From IMG/VR virus record IMGVR_UViG_3300030419_005446, positions 1 to 23,847 of that record: a stretch of DNA of 23,847 nt, one strand, 5' to 3'. Shown here piece after piece: positions 1 through 5,179 of this stretch. Each line of letters opens with the position of its first letter. The first letter of the stretch is position 1. Both the position numbers and the translations under genes were made by a program. The notes below the pieces were generated by a model that was not told the DNA's origin, ran no database searches, and saw nothing but the letters and a program-made list of their open reading frames with translations. The DNA is from a virus.

Positions 1-385
1 GGTAGGTGGTGCGGGAAAAGCCCCACCAGCGAACGCCCTTGTCTTCCTCGCCACGAACGACGATGGGGGCGAAGATACGCATCTTAGGCCAGAAGCGTTT
101 TGCTGCTTCCTTAGAACCATCAGTGCCCTCGTTCCAAAGGCGGGTTCCCCACTCTGCGATGGGATCAGCATCACCGTTGGTCCGTGGACTGAGAACGGTG
201 GTCTTTCCTTCTGCGCCCATACCATAGTGGTAGTACGCTTCAAAGAAGGGGTCGCCGTCTGGCGGACAAACCAAACGAATTTGGTGCGTGCCTTCATCAG
301 GCTTCCAAAAGTTATCAGAGGCATCACCGCCTCGGTTGGTAAGAGCGGCGTGCTTTTGCCGCATTTTATCAAGATCAATACCCAT
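1..385 (-). CDS. gp32-like single-stranded DNA-binding protein (N-terminal part, cut by window edge)
   Basis: The ATG is at 385 with a strong AAAGGAG Shine-Dalgarno site just upstream; the frame stays open to base 1, giving about 128 residues. The protein resembles the T4 gp32 type that coats single-stranded DNA in replication, recombination and repair. The start MGIDLDKMRQK, the run WKPDEGTHQIRLVCPPDGD (residues 27-45), YYHYGMG (51-57) and a later Trp/Phe-rich stretch match the usual gp32 layout: basic N-terminus, then OB-fold core. In T4 the core holds a zinc through one His and three Cys. Here His53 is plausible, but the region that should carry the Cys residues (about 64-80) has none, so zinc binding is probably lost. 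It follows the Hsp20 terminator, so it should have its own promoter. The C-terminal acidic tail lies outside the window. Confidence 0.8.
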   Translation of the reverse strand, partial: MGIDLDKMRQKHAALTNRGGDASDNFWKPDEGTHQIRLVCPPDGDPFFEAYYHYGMGAEGKTTVLSPRTNGDADPIAEWGTRLWNEGTDGSKEAAKRFWPKMRIFAPIVVRGEEDKGVRWWGFSRTTY

Positions 386-421
386 TGTATTCTCCTTTAC
401 TGGTTAGTTGACCGTGAATCT

Positions 422-450
422 ACTATAACACACCCTGGGATGGTTTATAG
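422..450 (-). promoter_or_regulatory. possible promoter for the gp32-like gene
   Basis: The gp32-like gene is cut off from upstream transcription by the terminator at 481-508, so a promoter is expected in 386-480. On the minus strand a TATAGT hexamer (427-422) matches a sigma70-type -10 box and equals the -10 of the Hsp20 promoter. No good TTGACA-like -35 lies 16-18 nt upstream; a TATAAA is there instead. The site may need a phage activator or may be wrong. Confidence 0.3.
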
Positions 451-480
451 TAATTTGGAATTTTTTTTGATTTCCTAAGA

Positions 481-508
481 AAAAGGAGGGGGTTGCCCCC
501 CTCCTTTT
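481..508 (-). terminator. strong intrinsic terminator after the Hsp20 gene
   Basis: A near-perfect inverted repeat has a 12-base arm (481-492, A-rich then G-rich) and a matching C/T arm (496-508) around a short loop. Read on the minus strand, it ends in a T-rich run (CCTTTTTCTT). It starts 22 nt past the Hsp20 stop codon and should end that transcript. The arms are flanked by A on one side and T on the other, so it could work in both directions. Confidence 0.85.
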
Positions 509-530
509 GGCTGTGCGTATTTTTGATACC

Positions 531-947
531 TTAGTTGATATCAATAATAACAGGCTGGACTTCAGCCTTCCGAGGGATAGTGACTGTCAATAGCCCGTTG
601 TGAAAGTCAGCAGTACTCGCCGTGAGGTCAAGGTTGCTGTCATAGTTCACAAAAGTCTTTTGGAAGCTCCGGCGGGCAATACGTCTATTGCTGTCCCCAT
701 CGCCGTGGGCTTCCGCACGCACAGTTAGACTGCTTTTCTCTGGTTGAATCTCAATGCTAAGATCCTCTTTACTAAAACCTGCGAGAGCGAACTCAAGAGT
801 TGTACTCCCGTCTTCGTTAGAGAAGATGTCAGCCACAGGATAACCCGAGGTTGACTTTCTCGCTAGTGATTGGAAGTCTCCGAACAGTTCATCAAAGATG
901 CTGCGTCCAAGAAGACTAGGTGTGTTGTATCGTACTAAATTGCTCAT
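531..947 (-). CDS. Hsp20-family small heat-shock protein
   Basis: The 138-residue product carries an alpha-crystallin domain, the ATP-independent holdase that keeps unfolding proteins soluble. The domain runs from about residue 36 (YPVADIF) to the end. Hallmarks are an A-G-F-x-x-E-D-L type segment (AGFSKEDLSIEI), the conserved ADFHNGLLTVTIPR near residues 114-127, and a short C-terminal Ile-rich tail (VIIDI) able to dock a neighbouring subunit. A longer frame opens at a TTG (971), but the ATG at 947 has an ideal AGGAGG 7 nt upstream and matches the family's usual length. The gene has its own sigma70-like promoter (1039-1066), a structured leader (955-1026) and its own terminator (481-508), so it is a single-gene unit. 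Related genes are known in marine T4-like phages, where they are thought to aid virion protein folding; that role is inference here. Confidence 0.93.
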   Translation of the reverse strand: MSNLVRYNTPSLLGRSIFDELFGDFQSLARKSTSGYPVADIFSNEDGSTTLEFALAGFSKEDLSIEIQPEKSSLTVRAEAHGDGDSNRRIARRSFQKTFVNYDSNLDLTASTADFHNGLLTVTIPRKAEVQPVIIDIN

Positions 948-954
948 TTTGTTT

Positions 955-1026
955 CCTCCTTTAATAAGCAAGGTTGTTGTGACTCCCGAAGGCAGTCAAG
1001 AATGCAAGCACCGCACAGCCACTTGC
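955..1026 (-). promoter_or_regulatory. putative ROSE-like RNA thermometer in the Hsp20 5' leader
   Basis: The leader between the predicted transcription start (about 1032) and the ATG (947) folds by eye into three hairpins. The first pairs 1026-1020 with 1010-1004 (GCAAGTG with TGCTTGC, two wobble pairs). The second pairs TGACT (998-994) with AGTCA (984-980), plus CC and GG around a UUCG tetraloop and one bulged G. The third pairs CCUUGCUU (973-966) with AAGGAGG (961-955), leaving one bulged G and an AUUA loop, and buries the whole Shine-Dalgarno site. UUGCU facing AGGA with a bulged G is the signature of ROSE elements, which control small heat-shock genes in rhizobia and enterobacteria. The temperature response is inferred. 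Confidence 0.6.
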
Positions 1027-1038
1027 TTTCTGTATATA

Positions 1039-1066
1039 ACTATATCTTATTTTTTTATTTCGTCAA
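1039..1066 (-). promoter_or_regulatory. sigma70-type promoter of the Hsp20 gene
   Basis: On the minus strand TTGACG (1066-1061) and TATAGT (1044-1039) are separated by a 16-nt AT-only spacer except for one G. This is a good host sigma70-like promoter. Transcription should start near 1032, just ahead of the three leader hairpins. The -10 does not resemble a sigma32 box, so heat control, if real, would come from the leader RNA rather than the promoter. Confidence 0.75.
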
Positions 1067-1133
1067 GGAATAAAATTAAAAAATATACCGGGGCGTATAG
1101 AATGGCCGCCAGGAGATTGCCGTATTTTTGCAT

Positions 1134-1562
1134 TCATTCACTTTCTACTTTGTATATTTTTACAACGTCAACTTTGTGAACTTTAAGCTCTTTTCCTGTC
1201 AAAAGCATGATGGAGTTTTCATAGTTTTCCCAATTTAGTTTCAAGTGGCGGCCTGTTTGTCCATTGTTTTCTGAAGCGACAGCCGCATTGAGGGCGTTAA
1301 TCGTGTAAAGAGTGTTAGATGCTTTTTTCCTGTGAACTCTCATAGTAAAAAGGCGGCTATTTAATGGTTTGCCTTTTTCAAGATAAGCATTGTAAGTGAT
1401 TATTTTTCTGTCTGGGTCATCGGGCATGCCCAGAAGAAAAATTAAATTGTTTGTGAGATCGACAGTGGCAGCAATGTGCTCGACTTCGGTCAGTATCCTG
1501 TCCTCATCGCTTGTTGGTATAAATGACGCCAACAGTATCCCACGTTTTTTATCTGAACTCAA
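1134..1562 (-). CDS. hypothetical protein, 142 aa, TTG start
   Basis: I do not recognise the family. The frame starts with TTG at 1562, preceded by AGAGG at a 9-nt spacing; no ATG or GTG is well placed, and the first internal Met is near residue 46, so the TTG is the best start. The product is soluble, with no signal peptide or membrane segment. It has an alternating hydrophobic N-terminal half (GILLASF, LTNNLIFLLGM) that suggests beta strands, a basic middle (RVHRKKAS), a YTINALN helix-like segment, and a strand-rich end (ELKVHKVDVVKIYKVE). The basic middle could bind nucleic acid, but that is a guess. It lies between the FtsZ-like and Hsp20 genes, with a CTATTTATA element 25 nt upstream, so it may have its own transcript. 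About 170 nt separate it from the Hsp20 start. Confidence 0.75.
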   Translation of the reverse strand: MSSDKKRGILLASFIPTSDEDRILTEVEHIAATVDLTNNLIFLLGMPDDPDRKIITYNAYLEKGKPLNSRLFTMRVHRKKASNTLYTINALNAAVASENNGQTGRHLKLNWENYENSIMLLTGKELKVHKVDVVKIYKVESE

Positions 1563-1587
1563 AATAAATTACCTCTTTTAAATACAG

Positions 1588-1596
1588 TATAAATAG
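1588..1596 (-). promoter_or_regulatory. CTATTTATA element, candidate phage promoter
   Basis: The coding strand reads CTATTTATA, 25 nt before the TTG start of the 142-aa gene and just past the FtsZ-like stop codon. Near-identical elements precede other genes at 11972-11980, 13645-13653, 16900-16908 and 22549-22557. The opposite strand reads TATAAATA, the T4 late promoter sequence, but no plus-strand gene lies beyond it. Confidence 0.45.
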
Positions 1597-1619
1597 ACTG
1601 TTGAAAAGGTAATATCAGA

Positions 1620-2522
1620 TTAGGACTGTATTCTCGGCGAATAAAATGAACAAAGAACGATAATACCATCTAATTCTGTCGAGTGGACCGAAAACCCGGT
1701 ATCGACCTCATTTTTGCCAAATCTTTTAACTTGTGCCTTTATCTTTTGCATTAATTTATTGTCAGTTGCCAGCATTTCATCTGGAATACCAAAGTAAAAA
1801 TGAGCACTCTTTTCATCTTTTATGGGGAAAAGAAATTTTATGTCTATATTTTTGTCAAGCGAGGCCAGTCCATATGTACCAATCCTACAAATTTTTGGGG
1901 GCTGGAGTTTTGTTTCTAGTATAGACCCAGTGTTTTCAAAATAGTTTATCATCGCCGGGATGTAGGAAACAAAATGATAAATACTTTTCTCGTACTGCGA
2001 GATCGGCACATCACCTACCATATCCTCCACCCGAGACCGATCAATAATAAGCATTTTTTCCAGAAGACCGCTGCGTGTATATTCTTGTAACACATTGTAT
2101 ACAATTCTGTCATCTCTTTTTTGGATCACGGAAACAACGTCCTCGTCAGGCCTAATATAGATTACCATTATTTTTGTGTGTTTAATTTTTTCCAACAGGG
2201 ACAGAGTGATTCCGGTCACTGGGTCACCACCTTGTAGTACAAAAATTATATTGTCATCTTTCTTAAACCGCCTACAGAAAAGATCTGCTTCAACGGTGTC
2301 GAAGTTTTTCTCGTATGCCTCAATGTTTTTTTCTGGTTGTACATAAAGACTATTCTTGACGCTGAGATCTGAGCTAATCCTGAAAACTTTATACTCTGGG
2401 TATTGCTTAAACTGGTCCGCTATGCCGCAGCCGACCTTTCCAAGTCCAATAACTTTGTAGTTGTCAGGTGTCCCATCCGCAACTATATCGGACAGACTCT
2501 CTTGATCAATTTCAATACTCAA
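1620..2522 (-). CDS. divergent FtsZ/tubulin-like protein
   Basis: The 300-aa product looks like a remote member of the tubulin/FtsZ superfamily of filament-forming GTPases. YKVIGLGKVGCGIA (22-35) fits the first strand and glycine-rich T1 loop. LQGGDPVTGI (96-105) sits where the GGGTGTG signature belongs but keeps only part of it. Next come a helix, a strand ending in RP (118-125, like the VVTRPF strand of FtsZ), a long charged helix, a strand with LIIDRSRVEDMVGD (158-171, like FtsZ IPNDKLL plus loop) and the helix to about 195. The last 90 residues could be the tubulin C-terminal domain. Start is TTG at 2522, overlapping the polymerase stop by 11 nt, so expression is probably coupled. The degraded signature leaves GTP binding or hydrolysis in doubt. 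Another glycine-rich nucleotide-binding fold (a Rossmann enzyme) is the main alternative. Confidence 0.55.
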   Translation of the reverse strand: MSIEIDQESLSDIVADGTPDNYKVIGLGKVGCGIADQFKQYPEYKVFRISSDLSVKNSLYVQPEKNIEAYEKNFDTVEADLFCRRFKKDDNIIFVLQGGDPVTGITLSLLEKIKHTKIMVIYIRPDEDVVSVIQKRDDRIVYNVLQEYTRSGLLEKMLIIDRSRVEDMVGDVPISQYEKSIYHFVSYIPAMINYFENTGSILETKLQPPKICRIGTYGLASLDKNIDIKFLFPIKDEKSAHFYFGIPDEMLATDNKLMQKIKAQVKRFGKNEVDTGFSVHSTELDGIIVLCSFYSPRIQS

Positions 2523-3714
2523 ACTTCTTAAGACTCCCTAGATTTTTTCCTCTACTAGTATTTACACCAAACTTACCAAATTTTGTCGAACTCATTAGAT
2601 CCCTGATGAGAACAAGCAGATGTTCATCTTGTTTGTCCAAGTCAATTACTATCGAGTCGTGTATTATACAAGAAATGAAAGACCGAGCCGCCCTCTCTTG
2701 TAGTAAGTGATTAATCTTAATAGCTTGTAACAGAGTTAATTCAGCGGTAGTCGATTGGATAATATAATTCAAGGCATGATGAAGGTCTACATCATTGATA
2801 ACTTTCCCTAACGGAGTTAGGACAGTGTTGCCATTCCAGAACTTCTGGATCACCTCTTCTTTGTTGTAAAAGCGTTGGAGCTTTTCGCCTTGAGTGCTTT
2901 GATTTATTTTCTTTGCACCGTAAAGCCAAGCAAAGAAAGCAGTCTTGCTTTCCTCTCTCGTTATCTTTTTGTCAAAAACTTCATCTCTGTGAAAGTCATG
3001 AATATCCACCAACGGCTGTGGCTTTTCTAAGACACCCATCAAAACCCTGGCCTCTGCGCCGTTAAAGTCAAATTCAACAAACTCATCATTAACTGGTTCG
3101 ACGACTGCTCTCATATCTTTTCTTATCGTGAGTATGGGAAAGGATTTTTTGCTGGTCGTGAGCCGCCCGGTGATTGTGCCGAATTGGTTATAAGAAATAT
3201 ATTGACTTGTGCCGAATTGCCTATTGAGCGCCTTCTCATAAGATTTTACTTTTCTATAATTAATGTTCAGACGTCTATTCGATATCTCCTCTAGCATTTT
3301 ACATACCTTCAGAAGGAATTCGTATCGACGAGGGCGCTTATAATTTTTAATGACATGCTCAGTAATACTATTCTTAATTCGGCAAAAGTCCATCAGAAAT
3401 CTCTGCGGAACTAAGTCATAAATGCAGTTCTCGGTCCTGTCCACTTTTGACAGACTTAGCGATCTCTGAAACGCTTGTATCTTTTGGGACACGTCCTGCC
3501 AGTCATCCTGCAAATATTCCGGTATAGCCGACTCCACCGGGGTGCCCTGCAAGTACAAATTAGCATACTCTATATTTGTCAGGTCTTTCAGGTAGGTGCA
3601 GTATTTCCAAGTGGCTGTCAGTTCCTCTGGGAACAGGTCCGGATCAAAAACCAACTTGTCATCACAGTAAATACCTACACACTCTGACTTATCGTCCAAA
3701 GTTTGAAATAGCAT
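2512..3714 (-). CDS. family A DNA polymerase, polymerase domain only
   Basis: The 400-aa product holds the palm, fingers and thumb of a Pol I-type polymerase, without the 3'-5' or 5'-3' exonuclease domains seen in full-length enzymes (900 aa or more in E. coli). TGRL at 182-185 is the conserved TGR segment. Motif A is DFNGAEAR from 216, with catalytic Asp216. Motif B keeps Arg253, Lys257, Phe261 and Tyr265-Gly266 at exactly the E. coli spacing. LHHALNYIIQ (311-320) matches the Gln849 region, with His in place of Arg841. Motif C is HDS at 352-354: Asp is kept but the usual Glu is Ser. The ATG at 3714 has an AAAGG site. It lies between a probable virion gene and the FtsZ-like gene, on one likely transcript. 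An exonuclease partner would have to be encoded elsewhere. Confidence 0.92.
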   Translation of the reverse strand: MLFQTLDDKSECVGIYCDDKLVFDPDLFPEELTATWKYCTYLKDLTNIEYANLYLQGTPVESAIPEYLQDDWQDVSQKIQAFQRSLSLSKVDRTENCIYDLVPQRFLMDFCRIKNSITEHVIKNYKRPRRYEFLLKVCKMLEEISNRRLNINYRKVKSYEKALNRQFGTSQYISYNQFGTITGRLTTSKKSFPILTIRKDMRAVVEPVNDEFVEFDFNGAEARVLMGVLEKPQPLVDIHDFHRDEVFDKKITREESKTAFFAWLYGAKKINQSTQGEKLQRFYNKEEVIQKFWNGNTVLTPLGKVINDVDLHHALNYIIQSTTAELTLLQAIKINHLLQERAARSFISCIIHDSIVIDLDKQDEHLLVLIRDLMSSTKFGKFGVNTSRGKNLGSLKKFEY

Positions 3715-3726
3715 CTCTACCTTTCG

Positions 3727-5178
3727 CTAATACTTATTTATATCGCCTACTGTGTCAATTGTTAAGGCCTTGGTTGTTACTGGACCTAGAACATCTTCTT
3801 GTAAGTATTTTAGTGCCAATAAGTATTTCTTGTCTGTGTTGCCAGCGATAAAATTGTAAACATCGATTACGTCTTTAAAGTTTTTCTTGACGACACGGTG
3901 GTGTGTCTTCAGCTTTCTTTCAGTTCTTCGCAAAAGATAATAGCACTTGAGATTCCATTTGTCCCCGTAAGATCCGTTAGCTCTAAACTCCTCAAAAGTT
4001 ATTATCTGCCTACGAATAAGCTCGCTGCGAGCCCTTAAGCAAATCCCGGTTTTATCAGGAGTATATATGCTTACGATTGGCTGCCTATTAACCAGGGCGT
4101 TATAAAAATCCAAGAAGTAAACCTTGACAATATCCATATCTGTTCTCCAACACTCAACATGAGCGGTGGCGAAAAACTTAGTAAATATTTCATTTGCATC
4201 TTGAGCATTTCGCAAGTCTGCATATTCGTTATATCCGACAGCGTGACGCTTGACATCCTCCAGGCCAGAAATTTGAGAAAAACCATACGGATCAATGCTT
4301 GGAAAACCTCCCTGTATTATGGGATTATCACAGTCATCAAGATTATTTTCATTGTTGAGGTTAAAATCATCGAGTGGAACACCAACCATATACTCTTTCA
4401 TCACTGCTGACTGTAGGTCGGCAACAAATCTCCACGGGGCGTTCTGGTCTATTCCAAACCCGTACTGCGTGGCCAACGAAGATATTAAATCAAAGTTGGC
4501 ATCTAAAAAATATTTTTGAGATTTTGGGAAGTCGTCATTGTGATCATCTTCACTAATACTAATAACAAGACCACTGTTAAGGGGCGAACAATAAAAACTC
4601 TCCACAAAACCAGACACTGTTATCGGTCCAGTTGTCTTTGTGTATTCCTCGACAAAACTAGTAAACACTCCCAAAAAGGAGTCAACATCAAGTATTTTTT
4701 GATTCTCGCTTGGAAAGGCTCCTAAGTATGTATTTGAAAAAAGCGGGAAGACGGTCTCTGTCATATATTGATGGTACCCAGAGGTAATACTTCTAAAGGC
4801 TTTTTTGGCTGAGATGTCGGCATATGGTCCAGAAGGCTCCATGATACCCTCTTCAACTAACTCCTTTACCTTATCTCCGAGGTCTCTCCAGGCGTCGGCA
4901 ACAAAGTTAATCGCATACAGAGTTTCGTCAGCAGCAGCGTGACGCAAAGGTTTTAAATATTGTTCGTTAACAACTGTTGCATTCCCAACACTGTTTATTT
5001 TGCCAAAAAAAGAATCTTTGCCCCAAAAATTAAACGATCTCTGTGGTCCTATCAGAGGCAAAACAGAATCAACATATTTTCTTCTTTGTTCATGAGCACG
5101 AGCAGCATTCGAGTTAATTTTTGCCACAGAGAAAAGGTATGGCTGATCTACTATAGATGGTTTTGGCGGCTGGGCCAT
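3727..5178 (-). CDS. hypothetical protein, 483 aa, probably virion or baseplate associated
   Basis: I cannot name this family. The ATG at 5178 has a strong AGGGGAGG site and lies one base past the stop of the large hub-like gene, so the two are very likely translated together; this favours a baseplate or other virion role. The next gene, 12 nt downstream, is the DNA polymerase, so a replication link is also possible. The product is soluble, with no signal peptide or membrane helix. It mixes aromatic-rich segments (NFWGKDSFFGK near 50-60), a long helical part (LYAINFVADAWRDLGDKV), a Pro/Asp/Asn-rich middle, and a basic C-terminal quarter (RRTERKLKTHHRVVKK) before a helical end. No catalytic motif stands out. 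It ends the long run of structural genes. Confidence 0.8.
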   Translation of the reverse strand: MAQPPKPSIVDQPYLFSVAKINSNAARAHEQRRKYVDSVLPLIGPQRSFNFWGKDSFFGKINSVGNATVVNEQYLKPLRHAAADETLYAINFVADAWRDLGDKVKELVEEGIMEPSGPYADISAKKAFRSITSGYHQYMTETVFPLFSNTYLGAFPSENQKILDVDSFLGVFTSFVEEYTKTTGPITVSGFVESFYCSPLNSGLVISISEDDHNDDFPKSQKYFLDANFDLISSLATQYGFGIDQNAPWRFVADLQSAVMKEYMVGVPLDDFNLNNENNLDDCDNPIIQGGFPSIDPYGFSQISGLEDVKRHAVGYNEYADLRNAQDANEIFTKFFATAHVECWRTDMDIVKVYFLDFYNALVNRQPIVSIYTPDKTGICLRARSELIRRQIITFEEFRANGSYGDKWNLKCYYLLRRTERKLKTHHRVVKKNFKDVIDVYNFIAGNTDKKYLLALKYLQEDVLGPVTTKALTIDTVGDINKY

Positions 5179-5179
5179 A

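Noticed and set aside
531-971. Longer Hsp20 frame starting at a TTG at 971
   Set aside because: The TTG lies inside the leader hairpin region, and the ATG at 947 has a perfectly spaced AGGAGG. The extra eight residues are not family-like.
1039-1066. Sigma32 heat-shock promoter for Hsp20
   Set aside because: The -35 could be read as CTTGAC, but the -10 is TATAGT with no C-rich CCCCAT-like box, so a sigma70 type fits better.
1067-1133. Possible terminator between the 142-aa gene and the Hsp20 promoter
   Set aside because: A T-rich tract is present, but only a four-pair stem can be drawn before it, too weak to call. Nothing else was seen in this gap.
1588-1596. TATAAATA on the plus strand read as a T4 late promoter for a plus-strand gene
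   Set aside because: No supported gene lies downstream on the plus strand. The repeated copies elsewhere are oriented with the minus-strand genes, so the element is better read as CTATTTATA.
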